From Peromyscus leucopus (lineage: Eukaryota > Chordata > Mammalia > Rodentia > Cricetidae): DNA of 64,000 bases. The notes under the pieces were generated by a model. The model did no database searches. It was not told where the DNA came from and saw nothing but the letters and a program-made list of their open reading frames with translations. Shown one piece after another: positions 24,443 through 35,544 of this stretch. The first letter of the stretch is position 1; every line of letters starts with the position of its first letter. Position numbers and translations under genes: made by a program. The DNA is taken from contig NC_051067.1 in assembly GCF_004664715.2 (NCBI RefSeq), positions 66,544,982 through 66,608,981 on the forward strand, given 5' to 3'.

Positions 24443-25302
24443 CTTAGGTATAATGGTAAAGAGAGGGCATAAAAAGCAATTAAGGCCCAGACATTATCCT
24501 AGGGATTTAAAACATGAGAGGGAAATGGTTTCAAAAGATAAGATTAACCACTACGATTAGATTCGTACCCTTCTATGTCTGCGAAGAAACACCACACAGT
24601 TGGAAGAATAACTTCCTGAAGCTGTGTGAACAGGTAAGAAAAACACTCTGTTACTGTTCTCCACATGGGCAGATATCAAAATGAGTCAATATTTCCACAT
24701 CTAGGCACGATGAGCAACTAGCCAATAATGCAGTAAGTGCTTCTAGACGGCAGGAAAGATGCAGCTCGGAACTAGGAAAAAGGAGATACCTTGGGGAAAG
24801 GCCATGTTCATCCTTGTTTTCTCCCACAGGTGGATCTAGGTAGTTACTCCTGAAGTGATAGATCAGACAACAGGGTACGGCCGAGTTGAAAGGACAGAAA
24901 TCACAACGTGGCTACAGAGGAAGCAAGGCAGCAGAAAGAAAGAAGCTCAGAAAAAAAAAAACAAAACAGAGCCACAGAAGGATTTCCACGAGTCACTGAC
25001 CAAACAACATTGATGTCTAGTACAAGTGTCCTCAAACCTAGGAAAGCAAAATAAAATTCACCAGGGAGGAACAACTCCAGATAGATGTAACTGAACCATG
25101 GCCACAGTTTGCAGAGGATCAGAAACTACATCCAGATCATCCTGAATGCAGAGGCCACACTGTAAACATGGTCACATAGAGGAAGTCTAATGAACTGTGG
25201 TAATCTGTCCCAGAGTTAACCCTAGGATGCATGGATTGACCCTACCAACATTAGAAACATGCCTTGAAAGAAGGACATTGCTTCCAAGTAAAGAAAATCT
25301 TC
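24443..25302. other. No recognised feature
   Basis: No exon or repeat family recognised. Confidence 0.4.
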
Positions 25303-25495
25303 GAGCAGGGCGTCAGTGGAGCACACCTTTAATCCCAGTACTCAGAAGGCAGAGCCAGGAGGGTCTCTGTGAGTTCGAGGCCAGCCTGGTCTACAGAGCG
25401 AGATCTAGGACAGGCACCAAAACTACATAGAGAAACCCTGTCTTGAAAAACAAAAACAAAAACAAACACAAACAAACAAACAACAACAAAAAAAA
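25303..25495 (+). mobile_element. B1 SINE with (CAAA)-rich tail
   Basis: GGCGTCAGTGGAGCACACCT, TTCGAGGCCAGCCTGGTCTA and CATAGAGAAACCCTGTCTTG are clear B1 sequence, followed by a CAAA/CAA tail. Confidence 0.92.
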
Positions 25496-25571
25496 GTAAC
25501 TCTTCAATGGACTTAAGCTCAACTACCTGCAAAGGAAGACAACAGAGTTCATATACCCAGAGATACACCGT

Positions 25572-25795
25572 GCTGGGCTGGGATGGAGCAGTCTACAGTG
25601 TGCTTGCCAGGCAGGCAAGAGGCTGTGGGATCAATCTCCAGCATCACATAAATGGGTGTGGTGGGGCATGTCTGCAGGCCCAGTAATAGAGAGGGGGAAG
25701 CAGGACGCTCACAAGTCCCAACATCCTGGTCTATGTAAGAAATTTGAGAGCAGCCTGGGCTACATGAGACCCTGCATAATAAATTAATTAATTAA
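25572..25795 (+). mobile_element. B4-type (ID plus B1) SINE
   Basis: An ID-like head (CAGTGTGCTTGCCAGGCAGG, ATCAATCTCCAGCATCAC) is fused to a B1-like part (GGGTGTGGTGGGGCATGTCT, AGCAGCCTGGGCTACATGAG). The tail is (TTAA)n. Confidence 0.75.
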
Positions 25796-25959
25796 TTTAA
25801 TTAAAATCACATATACATGATATAAATGTCATTTATTTATTTTATTTGTTTGTTTGTTTATCCATGTTGTCTATTATGTAATAGACCAAAAAACAAAATC
25901 AATCAACAAATTTTTAAGGGTTAAAGAGATGTAGGTTAGAAACTCTACAACACTTTAAG

Positions 25960-26340
25960 TCTAAAATCAGTAATAAAAACTCTCAGAAATGACAAATTCT
26001 GAAAAAACAAAAATTCTCAATTTTGAAAGAATTAAAAAGTCAAAGAAAGAATCAGAAGGGGAACTAGAAACTATTTTAAACTGAGAGATAATGAATATAC
26101 AGAATATGTGACATGCAGTTAATATAGCAGCAAGGGAAAATTTTATATTTCTAAATGCTTATTTTAGAAGAGGCATTGAAAAAAAAATCTAACTTTTCAC
26201 CCAAAGCTAAAAACAAACAAATCAAACCGAACTGAGCTGACAGTAAGGAGAAAAAAGGGAAATTAGTAAGAAATCAAACATGGAGTAAAGAAATTCCAAC
26301 CACAATGCCAGTTCTCTGAAGAAACTAAAACATTAATGAA
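25960..26340 (+). mobile_element. Ancient L1M-type ORF2 fragment
   Basis: TTTTATATTTCTAAATGCTT and GTAAGGAGAAAAAAGGG with surrounding A-rich sequence follow L1 ORF2 at high divergence. Confidence 0.4.
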
Positions 26341-26732
26341 GTCCCATCTGCACCAACCAAAGGCAGTAGGAAGGAGAGGAGAAATGCAAATTCTAACTCT
26401 AGCAAACAAATGCAGACAGCATCGATGTAGATTGCTACTACACATTAGCTTAAAAGGTGCACACAAGATTTCTGAGGTGCTACATTTACCACCAGACACT
26501 AGGAGAAATAGAAAGTCTTCAGAGAACTGGATGGTTAAGACAATTGCTAAAACCCCACACACCACTGCTCCAGAAGACAGAGAAACAATTCTGACCCCGA
26601 GCTGACCCTTCCTCCCTCTAACTGGCCTTCAGAGCACCGGACACTGCCACGCAGGTGGAGAGGGAACAAAGGCTTTTCTCCAGGTAAGAGCTGTTCAGTG
26701 GTGCAAGGTTTAAGCACCTGAACACCCCCACC

Positions 26733-26735
<3 letters not shown>
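26341..26735. other. No recognised feature
   Basis: No exon or repeat family recognised before the (CA)n tract. Confidence 0.4.

Positions 26736-26778
<43 letters not shown>
26736..26778. repeat. (CA)n microsatellite
   Basis: A CA run directly preceding an LTR. Confidence 0.98.
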
Positions 26779-26780
26779 AA

Positions 26781-27112
26781 TGATAGTTTGAATGTAATTG
26801 GCCCCCATAATCTCATAGGGAGTGGCACTATTAGGAGGTGTGGCTTTGCTGGAGTGGGTGTGCCTTGTTGGAGGAAGTGTGTCACTGTGAGGTGGGTTTT
26901 GAGGTTTCTTATGCTCAGGACACTGCCCAGGGTCTTAGTTGACTTCCTGTGGTCTACATATCAAGAGGTAGCCAGCATCATGTCTGCCATGCTCCCCACC
27001 ATGATGACAGAGGACTGAACCTCTGAAACTGTAAGTAAGCCCCGTCAATTAAATGTAAGAGTTGCCGTGGTCACGGCGTCTCTTCACAGCAATAAAAACC
27101 CTAACCAGGACA
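26781..27112 (+). mobile_element. MTD/MTE-like MaLR LTR
   Basis: TGATAGTTTGAATGTAATTG, GAGTGGCACTATTAGGAGGT, GGTGTGCCTTGTTGGAGGAA, CCATGATGACAGAGGACTGA and AATAAAAACCCTAACCAGGA form a complete rodent MaLR-type LTR, with TG at the start and CA at the end. It inserted next to the (CA)n tract, so the target duplication (possibly CACAA) is ambiguous. Confidence 0.8.
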
Positions 27113-27209
27113 CAAGGTGATCACATCCCATTTGGTTTCCTAAGAGCACCCTCCTCACTGTGGACAACTGGCTAGGAGGAGCAAGGCTGTGACAGACACC
27201 AGGGAGGAG

Positions 27210-27410
27210 GCTGTTTGAGGTTGAGCAGCCCTCATCTGAAATGCCTGGGCTCAGAAATGTTTGGGAGTTCACATTTGTTTCAGATTTCAGAATATTCGCA
27301 TTTACATAATGAGATATCTTAGGAATAGGCCCAAATCTAAACATAAATTCATTTCTATCTCATAGCCACCACAGACAGAGCCTGGAGGTAATTATATACA
27401 ATAGTTTCAT
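27210..27410 (+). repeat. Ancient mammalian MER-type repeat
   Basis: GGTTGAGCAGCCCTCATCTG, AAATGCCTGGG, TTTCAGATTTCAGAATATTC, ATAATGAGATATCTTAGG and GAGGTAATTATATACAATA match a well-known mammalian interspersed repeat, probably a DNA transposon. I am not sure of its family name. Confidence 0.6.
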
Positions 27411-29273
27411 GGTGTCTGTATTTGGACTTCAACCTGTCCCAGGCAGTCAGAAGAGGGATTTTCCACTGAGCATTGGCCCCCAGAGAGTCCCAGACTTTTC
27501 GATGAATGAAGCTGAATGGAGATAGCAACCCAGGTGAGAAAGGAAGGGAGCCAACAGGTGTGCCCAGGGGAGCCGGCTACAGTCCTGCAGACGGGAACAC
27601 TAACTGTCACCTCTATCTTCCAGTGTTTAAGTAGTTGCTTCGTTACTTCCTTCTTCCAGAAACTTTTGTTATCAGAGGGGGAAAGTGTTTCATTTACAAC
27701 TGTTCACCCAAACCGGCAGATGCAGGAACACATGCTACCCAGAAACCAGTGTGAAAAAGATGATTGGCTGTGGCTGTCCAAGGAGGAGGTAACTGAGGCC
27801 TCCTACTATAAGGCCTGGCTTTCTCACTACCACTGCAGACCAGTGCCTCCAACTTGACCTAAGTACGAGTGGCACATTTAGAATGCTCTCATCCCAAAGC
27901 CGTCAGTGTAGGAGACTAGAGCTCTGATGGACACGTCAACAGCCCTAGAAAGGTCTAAATAAACATAATCTTAAAAACTGGTCTGTGAGGAGCTATGATC
28001 ATCTATAGTTTGGGCTTTATCACTAGATCCCTGATGTTGACAATATGAAGGACAGCCATCCCCATCCTGCTCCATTCCTAGCTCTGGTATCCCAAAATGT
28101 TCACACTCGTATCCTTAATAAATACCATGTGAGGTCAGACTGAGCATAACGTTGCTCATCTTCTTCAGCTCGGAGTAAGGCGCAGGAGATGCTCCGAAAA
28201 GAGCCGCCATATAACCTGGAGACATTGTATATGTATTCAGGGGTAAGAACTGTGTTTACAGACGTGCCTGTGGAATAACAAAAATTAAATCCGGGAGCTT
28301 GGTTACTGCCGACATTTCTCCCAGGGCAAGAACACATTTAGTGTCCTATTAAATCAAAGGATGCCCACTGCAAACAGTGGCATGCTTTACCAGCTGGTGC
28401 TAACACAGATTGATGCGCGTGTTCAATCACACTGAACCTGACATGCCTCCTGAAATTTATACTGCACAACGGAAACGTTTGCTATGATCCAGCTTCCCAC
28501 TCCCTTTAAGGCAGTAACTCACCAGGTAGAAATACAGCTCACTTAGCAGTTTTAAAAATCCATGCTTAAAGTATTTTCTGGGGCCAATGATTCACTGGAA
28601 CAGAATATATAAAGTAGGACTTGTTAAAAAATATCATGGAGGAGGCTTGAGAGGGGGTCATTTTTGATTATCCACTAAGACCATGGGGAATCAAAAGATA
28701 TGAAACATAGCTTTCTGTGATGTCTGGTGAAAGATATATTACCGATAGGAATAGCATGTAAGAGCCAGCCAGCAGTACCATCCAAGTAAAAATTCAAAGT
28801 TTGGCAAAAAATTTTTATTCCTTGCACTTTTTTTTTTTTCCCAAATGAAATCAGGGACCATATTTGGGATCATTACAATCTGTTATCTAATGGCACATTA
28901 TACCTTCTCATTGGCTCAATACCAGCATGTTTATAAACTACCAGGTGGGACACTTACTTTTGAAACCAAGAGATCTGAACTAAAATTCAGATCCTTTGAA
29001 CAATAAACTACGTCAGTGATGTAGGCAATGATGGGGCAAATCACAATCCATTTTGAAGTCAACCTTACAAAGAGGTCAGAAAGTTATCCCTCCAGAGGAC
29101 ACAGAACTGAGAGTTCAGGAGACAATTTTGTAAATGGAGAGATTTGAGTTAAAAACTAAAGTATTATGTAATTCTATTAAGTTTTAAAACAGCCTTAAAG
29201 TGTGAGTAACCAATCTTGTTACATATGCAAGTAACAAGTGGCATGGCATTTGGCAGAAAGAAAATCTTTGCAG
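27411..29273. other. Repeat-poor sequence
   Basis: No transposable element or exon recognised over 1.8 kb. The part at 28100-28340 is CpG-containing compared with its surroundings. Confidence 0.4.
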
Positions 29274-29345
29274 GGGCAGGCAAGATTGCCCAGTGGTTAG
29301 GAACATGTGTTGCTCTTGTAGAGGATTGAGTTCAGTTCCTAGCAC

Positions 29346-29396
<51 letters not shown>

Positions 29397-29490
29397 TAAA
29401 ACTGCCTGTAACTCTAGTTCCAGGGGTGATCTGATGCCCTCTTCTGGAACTTTCACTTACGTGCACACCCCCACACATCCATATACATAA
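29274..29490 (+). mobile_element. B2/B3-type SINE with internal (TG)n expansion
   Basis: The head is GATTGCCCAGTGGTTAGGAA and CAGTTCCTAGCACC. A (TG)n run at 29349-29395 follows, then the SINE continues with GATCTGATGCCCTCTTCTGG. Confidence 0.75.
29349..29395. repeat. (TG)n microsatellite inside a SINE
   Basis: 23 TG units. Confidence 0.98.
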
Positions 29491-29499
29491 TTAACACCT

Positions 29500-29610
29500 T
29501 GGAGAGAAGGAAAGAAAAGAAGGACTGGAGGGAAGGAGGGAGGGAGGAGGGAAGGAAAGAGAGAATGAGTGAGCAAGAAAGAAAAAAGGAAGGAAGGAAG
29601 GAAGGAAGGG
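29500..29610. repeat. Purine-rich (GGAA)/(GAAG)n tract
   Basis: GAAGGAGGGAGGGAGGAGGG and GGAAGGAAGGAAGGAAGGAA. Confidence 0.95.
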
Positions 29611-29905
29611 TTAAAAAAAACCAAGCAAACCAGCCTGTATCACTTGGAGGTATATCTCTTCAACCACACCAAGCCACATGCCAATCATTCCACAGACTTA
29701 GCATTAGGTCTTTTACAGTATCTTCATTAATCTATAGAGTTTTTAAAAACAAGATGTTCATTATATAGACCAATCTATATATCATTCTGCTTGAAAAAGG
29801 CATAAAGCAAAGAGGTCAACAGTCAGGGTCCTGCTTTTCTCAACCTGGTGAACATACCACGCGCAGTGGCCTGACTTCCACACTCTGGGTCCTAGTGTGA
29901 CTCCT

Positions 29906-30272
29906 TGTGTTAGTCGACTTTTCTCACAACTATGACAGAATACGTGACAGAAGAAAACTCAGAAAGAAGAAGAGGTTTCCTTGGGCTCAGAGTTTTGAAT
30001 GACAGTCTATTATGGAAGGGAGGGCACAGTCACAGAAGCGGCGATGTCTTTAGTAGCAGGAGCCTGTGGCTGCTGCTTCTCACATCATGGCTGATTGGGA
30101 AGCCAAAAACAAGCTAGAATCAGAAGTGGGTTTAACCCTCAATGCCTGTTCTTAGTGACCCAGTTTCACCAGCTAGGGCTCATGTCCACAAACTCCCGAG
30201 ACAATGCCACCCACAGGGATGTTCAAATACATGAGTCTGTGGGGGGCATTACAGGTTTAAATCAGAACACAT
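29906..30272 (-). mobile_element. MaLR-type LTR
   Basis: CACAACTATGACAGAATACG, GGGCTCAGAGTTTTGAATGA, TGACCCAGTTTCACCAGCTA and GGGGGGCATTACAGGTTTAA follow a rodent MaLR-type LTR in reverse orientation. Confidence 0.6.
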
Positions 30273-30629
30273 CCCATGGTCCTGGGTATGTCATTCGACC
30301 TCCCAGAGCTTTCTGCTACTCACCCCCTACGTGGGGAGGAACACCCCGATTTCGCCAGGTTGTTAGAAGTTCAAGTAAAATGATATGCATAAAAATAATG
30401 AGTAGGCACATTTATATACCCAATAAATATTGGTCTTCTTCTCTTTTATTCTTTATAGATTCTTCAGAGTAACTCAGAAAAACTGAAAAAATTTTTTAAA
30501 TGAGAAAATATTTAGCACATGAAAAAGCTCAATATACACAGGTGTTCAGGAAGCTGGTGGCTCCCATTTCCTGTCTCTTCTTCTCCCTGGCTCATCCTAG
30601 GAAACCTCCACCCACCTACCTATGTGAAT
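30273..30629. other. No recognised feature
   Basis: No exon or repeat family recognised. Confidence 0.4.
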
Positions 30630-30915
30630 CCACTACCTCTGTGTCACTGTGACAAATACCTCACAGCAGAAACTTGTAACAGAAAAGACTTGTTCAGGCT
30701 CATGGTTCCGCAAGTTCTCTGTCTGTCATGATTTGGGAAGGCAGGACGGCGTTCACGGTGGTAGCAGGGGCAGGAAGTAGAGTGCTACCACACCAGGGAC
30801 TACAAGAGCCAACCCCCACTGCTCAACTTATACCAACCTCTTAAAGGTTCCGTAGCTGTCCATCTAGAGAATAAACACACAAGCCTGTGGGCACATTTTA
30901 GATTCAAACTGTAAT
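30630..30915 (-). mobile_element. MaLR-type LTR
   Basis: GTGTCACTGTGACAAATACC, CAGGCTCATGGTTCCGCAAG and CACAAGCCTGTGGGCACATT fit a reverse-oriented MaLR-type LTR. Confidence 0.55.
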
Positions 30916-30978
30916 ACTATGCCTTTCCAAATTCCCTTTGTCAGGTTCCTCAAGAACATCTACGCCTTTAGTGATGTG

Positions 30979-31013
30979 TTTTTTGTTTGTTTGTTTGTTT
31001 GTTTGTTTGTTTT
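30979..31013. repeat. (TTTG)n microsatellite
   Basis: Seven or more TTTG units. Confidence 0.97.
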
Positions 31014-31450
31014 CAGGCTTCCTATGGGGGCATCAAGGCCGGAATCAGTCTTTGCCTCTTCTGAAGGACATAGAGAAAAGAAATAGAGCAAAATAATGCT
31101 AAGGAGAGTAAGGAAAGAGTCACTGCATGGAGCCCCCATGGGTGAATGCTTGCTGGGTGCAAGCCCTGCCCTCCTCTGTGTGGAGGACTGGAACTCAGGT
31201 CAGAGAGGAAAGGCAAGCTCTGCCCATTCAAGCATGCATAGGCAACAGTGATGTAAATGTATCAGGCAGGACAGAAGAAACGTGAGTCCGCTAAGGTCTC
31301 AAAGGACATTCCTGGCTTTTCTACAAGAGAGTTTGAAATGAATGGCATCTATGATATAGTTTTAACTACCACCTAGACCAACCTCTGTCCATTAGCATTC
31401 CATAAACTAAATATCTGAAACCATCTAAGTTTCTAGTAAATAATAGGATT
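31014..31450. other. No recognised feature
   Basis: No exon or repeat family recognised. Confidence 0.4.
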
Positions 31451-31471
31451 ATCATCATCATCATCATCATG
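31451..31471. repeat. (ATC)n microsatellite
   Basis: Six to seven ATC units abutting a B1 tail. Confidence 0.97.
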
Positions 31472-31473
31472 AT

Positions 31474-31622
31474 TTACTTTTTGGTTTTTCAAGACAGGTG
31501 TGTACCTTTGGAGCCTATCCTAGGACTTGCTCTGTAGACCAGGCTGGTCTCGAACTCAGAGATCTGCCTGCCTCTGACATCTGAATGCTGGGTTTCAGGG
31601 TGTGTGCCACTACCACACAGCC
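31474..31622 (-). mobile_element. B1 SINE
   Basis: TTTTTCAAGACAGGTGTGTA, CTGTAGACCAGGCTGGTCTC and AATGCTGGGTTTCAGGGTGT are reverse-complement B1 sequence. Confidence 0.88.
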
Positions 31623-31654
31623 AGGATAACTATTTTTATGATATCAAAAATTAC

Positions 31655-31735
31655 TTTTTAATCAGCACTTTTGAAGCTGACTGTGAGTAAGGCCAGGCTA
31701 GGCTATCTTGAAGCCTTGTCCTCCCAAAAGTTAAG
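31655..31735 (+). mobile_element. Possible B1 fragment
   Basis: CAGCACTTTTGAAGCTGACT, GTGAGTAAGGCCAGGCTAGG and TTGAAGCCTTGTCC weakly follow B1 order. Confidence 0.35.
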
Positions 31736-32193
31736 TTAAACATAAAACAGAAGTTTAATTTTTAAAAAATAGTGCATGTTCGATAATAGCTTCATTTTCA
31801 TTTGACCAGAGACAATTAAATAATGAAGGCAACTCGGATAATGATTCTGGTGAACTAGAGATAACAGTATAAATGGAGGGACTCAACTGTTAGTCAGATT
31901 TGGCAAGTGATTCCCAGGTGGCTTTCCTCATCAGGTTCACCTGTGTGGAGACAGGAGCTGAGGTTGAGTCAGGTCACATGAGTCAGGCTATCATGCCACA
32001 GCGTCTCACTCCTTGATTCAATCTCAAAGGCATTTGTGAAATAGTTCACACCATGGGCTCCCGATACTGTCCAAGCTTCTAGGAGAGGCTTCTCTAACTA
32101 CAGGGGGCAGCAAATTGGAAAGCCTATTCCAGATACTTAAAAAATTCATCCTCAGACTTCTGCTGCTCTAGAACCAATTCTGGTACCAAAATC
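31736..32193. other. No recognised element; weak CTCF-like core
   Basis: CTACAGGGGGCAGC at 32097-32110 matches the CTCF core in part. Otherwise nothing is recognised. Confidence 0.4.
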
Positions 32194-32684
32194 TGTATTA
32201 GTTGGGTTCTCCAGAGGAACAGAACTGATAGGATGAATCTATATATAATAAAAAGGATTTATTAGAGTGGCTTACAGGCTGAGGTCCAGTTAGTCCAACC
32301 ATCGCTGTCTACCAATGAAAAGTCTATGAATCCATTAGTTGTTTAGTTCACAAGCCTAGATGTCTCAGCTGGTCTTCAGTACACTCTGGAATCCCGAAGA
32401 AGTAGGCTCAAACACCAGTGAACGAATGGACTTGCCAGGGAGGGTAAGAGCAAGCAGGTGAAAAAGGAACCTGTCCTTCCTTCAAGTCCTCTATTTAGGC
32501 ACCAGAAGGTGTGGCCCAGATTAAAGGTGGCTCTTCCCACCAGAGAAGATCTGGATTATAAGTGGGTCTTCTCACTTCAAATGATTTAATTAAGAAAAAA
32601 AATCCCTCTCAGATGTACCCAGCCATTTAGGTTTTAGTTAATTCCAGATTTAGTTAAGTTGACAATCAAGAGAATCATCACACA
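32194..32684 (-). mobile_element. Rodent solo LTR, about 490 bp
   Basis: It starts TGTATTAGTTGGGTTCTCCA and ends TTGACAATCAAGAGAATCAT/CACACA. GGATTTATTAGAGTGGCTTA near its plus-strand start is a reversed AATAAA signal. TG/CA ends with the signal near one end fit a reverse-oriented LTR of a common rodent family that I cannot name securely. Confidence 0.7.
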
Positions 32685-32744
32685 AGGTAACCTCTGTTTA
32701 AACCATTTCCAAAGAGGTCAGGTTTGTTGGATGAAAATCTGCTC

Positions 32745-32765
32745 TGTGTGTGTGTGTTTTTTTTT

Positions 32766-32809
<44 letters not shown>
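32745..32809. repeat. (TG)n with internal T-run
   Basis: TG units flank a 14-T run. Confidence 0.97.
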
Positions 32810-32810
<1 letters not shown>

Positions 32811-32904
32811 TGTGCACATATGCATGTTCCTGTGTACATACAGCTTTGCAGGCACTCTTACAGGAAGTCTATATGTCTGGTACTATGTCTGGTACTTACT
32901 TTGT

Positions 32905-33122
32905 TGAGATAGGGTCTCTTACTGAATCTAGAGCCCACTAACTGGCTATAATAGCTGGCTAGAAAACATCAGTGACCACTGACCTGTGTCTGTCCTCACC
33001 CAGTAGTGAGGTTATAGATGCATGCTGCTATGCTCTGCTTTTATGCTGATGCCAAGGATCTGAACTCAGGTCCTCACTCTTGTGCAACAAGTACTGTGCA
33101 AAGTAGGAATGCTCTCTAGCTT
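32905..33122 (-). mobile_element. B4-type SINE
   Basis: GAGATAGGGTCTCTTACTGA, CCCACTAACTGGCTATAATA, GATCTGAACTCAGGTCCTCA and GCAACAAGTACTGTGCAAAG are reverse-complement B4 sequence. Confidence 0.7.
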
Positions 33123-33974
33123 CAATGGGTAATTGTTCATGTGGATTAACCTTGCAACCTTCAAAACCAAACTATTAGGTGGGTACTATGTTACCTTCAC
33201 CTTTACCTCAAGTATAGAAGATAAAACAATGTGTCTTAAGTTCCAGAGCAAAGAATTGGAGTGGTGAGACTTGAACCCAAGTCCAGTGATGAAAAGCCAA
33301 ATAACCATTATATTTTCTGAAAAGCCATTGGCAAGTGACAATAAGAGAAGCCATTTGTAATTGGTGACTTAACTGACTAAACAATCAATGTTCTCCTTGC
33401 CTGTCTCAAGAAAAAGTATTCATTCTTTGTCTGCCAATGTCCACAAGAAAGAAAAAGAGATACAATATGGAGAAATTAGAATAGATGAAACAGTGTTCTT
33501 AATCCTGTCCATTCTGGACACTACAAATGAGAAGGCTCAAACAGTGACACTGAGTCCCTGAAAGGGATTTATATGAATCTTCTCCTTTTTCAAGTGAGCT
33601 AGAAAGAATACATTCACTGCTTGCCATTCAGGGGGACATTGAGCCAGCTCACCTGGGCATCCCTGGCACTGCTACACACACCCTACAGGCCGCTTGGACA
33701 TTCAAAGTGCCTTCCCTGATGTCTATCTACTTCAGCGTTGTGATTTTTTTTTTTCCTCCAATGGCAATGCTTATGTGATCAATGCAGAGGATCCATGATC
33801 CTCTAGAGGATTCCATGATCGTCTAGAAGCCAGATACGGTTCTCTAAAGAGTAAGTCAACAAAACCCAGGAACACCGTGGAAGGAGACATGTGCAAAGAC
33901 ACACAGTTCTTCCCACCCTTAGCCAGATGCTGCCACACCTTCACCCTTCTTTGTGTTCCCACCTGCATCCGTCT
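33123..33974. other. No recognised element; 14-bp palindrome
   Basis: ATCCTCTAGAGGAT at 33798-33811 is a perfect palindrome, and CCATGATC(C/G)TCTAGA is repeated around it. Otherwise nothing is recognised. Confidence 0.45.
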
Positions 33975-34190
33975 CCCAGCACCGCTGTAACAAACTGCCA
34001 CAAACAGCAGCCTGGAGCAACAGATATCAGCTCTCTTGCAGTCCAGAGCTCACAAGTCTGAAGCTCCAAGTAACGAAGCTGAAGTCAAGGTGTGACTAGG
34101 GATTCATCCTTTCTGGGTGCTTTAGGGGCAATCTGTGCCCTTACTGCCTGCATTCCTCAGCTCACAACCCCGTCCACTATGACCCCAATC
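33975..34190 (-). mobile_element. MLT1-type MaLR LTR fragment
   Basis: CTGTAACAAACTGCCACAAA, GCAGTCCAGAGCTCACAAGT and GAAGCTGAAGTCAAGGTG match an MLT1-like LTR in reverse. Confidence 0.6.
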
Positions 34191-34362
34191 TGTTGGGGTC
34201 ACCATTCCTTCCCCTGACACCACTGGACTCATCAGGGTAACCCAGGATGGCTCTCCAATCAGAGATTCCAGCTCACACTGGCAAAGGCCTACCCTCCCCA
34301 CCCCCCATATTTCCTGACCACACAAGGTAAGAAATTTACAGATTCTGATGGTTTGGCTAGAG

Positions 34363-34571
34363 TTGTGGTTCCCAACCTTCCTAATGCTGTGACCCTTTAA
34401 TTCCATTCCTCATGTTGTGGTGACTCCCCAACCATAAAAACAATAATTTTGCTACAACCATAAAAACAGTAACTTTGCTACTGTTATGAATCATAATGTA
34501 AATATCCGACATGCAGGATATCTGATATGTGACCCCCAAGGTCGTGCGTGACTCTAGGTTGAGACCCGCTG
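34363..34571 (+). mobile_element. URR1-like nonautonomous hAT DNA transposon
   Basis: The 209-bp element begins TTGTGGTTCCCAACCTTCCT and ends CTAGGTTGAGACCCGCTG, which are imperfect inverted repeats of the CAGTGGTTCTCAACC class. Inside are CTCATGTTGTGGTGACTCC and GCAGGATATCTGATATGTGA, typical of rodent URR1. A perfect 8-bp target duplication GGCTAGAG flanks it (34355-34362 and 34572-34579), the length expected of hAT elements. It has no coding capacity. Confidence 0.88.
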
Positions 34572-34654
34572 GGCTAGAGGTATCTGTGGAAACTACCTCA
34601 CTTGGAGGAAAAGCCAGCATTCTGACAATGGCTTTCCCACTTGTGTGTGAACAC

Positions 34655-34960
34655 GGTCTCCAACTGATGACACTGTTTGGGGAGGTGCTGAAACCTTGAG
34701 GAGGTGGAGTCTGCCTGGAGAGAGCACTACACTCTGGGAAGGGTTTGAAGGTTTAGAGCCTCGCCCTACTTCCTGTTCTCTGTCCGCTTCCTGTGTGTAG
34801 ATTCGAAAGAGGTGATCGGTCATCTTCCCGATCCTGCTCAGTGCCCCGCCTTCCCTGTCATGATGGACTCCGGACGTGTAAGCTAGAAGTGTAAGCCCTC
34901 TGCCCCTTAAGGCGCTTTCGGTAATGGCGTTCATCAGAGCAGTTAAGAAGGGACTAATGC
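34655..34960 (+). mobile_element. LTR-like repeat, probably MaLR type
   Basis: GACACTGTTTGGGGAGGTGC, CCCTACTTCCTGTTCTCTGT, TCATGATGGACTCCGGACGT and CCCCTTAAGGCGCTTTCGGT follow the same family as 52463 and 2180. Confidence 0.6.
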
Positions 34961-35458
34961 ATCCGTATTTTATCACAGCAGTTACAAAGCAACTCATGCA
35001 CCCCCAGAGTTCCTCTCTTGCATATCTCCCCTCCTCCACTACCTGTGCCGCATTCACACAACATTTCCTGTTACGTCCCCCACAGGAGCCGTATTGGGAC
35101 CTCGGCTCCGCCGCTCCCTCGGCCTGGAAGGCCCCTCCCCCTCCTTTAAGTCTCAATTAAACGCACTATGGGTGAGGCCTCCTCAGATTACCTCTCCCCT
35201 TACCCAACACTTCACTCAGGCTTGATTTTCAACAACACTATGTGACATACCATCTCTACTCACTTACCTAGCTTTCTCTGGCTTTGTCTAGTGTCTGTAT
35301 GTCTCCTTCCTTTCCTTCCCTGCATATGGGGTACACTTATGATCCCAAGCAAATATGCAAAACAAGGGCTTAATCAATATTTGTTGGGTAAGCAAATTCT
35401 ACTTCTCGGGAAGGTAAGTCCCTTGGAATTAAAGATGGCCTAAAGAAGGAAATTAATA
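34961..35458. other. GC-rich patch, not recognised
   Basis: About 35050-35160 is GC-rich with several CpGs (GGACCTCGGCTCCGCCGCTC) and is followed by CAATTAAACGC. It may be part of an LTR or retrocopy. It is too small for a CpG island. Confidence 0.35.
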
Positions 35459-35462
35459 AATG

Positions 35463-35491
35463 CTTGAATGAATGAATGAATGAATGAATGG
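35463..35491. repeat. (AATG)n microsatellite
   Basis: About seven AATG units. Confidence 0.97.
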
Positions 35492-35544
35492 GTGGATGAG
35501 CAGGTGACTCAATCCCCAATTTATACCTAACACTCTAGAGACAG

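Noticed and set aside
34593..35156. 187-codon open frame on the minus strand
   Set aside because: It runs through an LTR-like repeat and a GC-rich patch and has no recognisable domain.
35050..35160. CpG-rich patch considered as a promoter
   Set aside because: It is too short for a CpG island and shows no core promoter arrangement; it is more likely repeat-derived.
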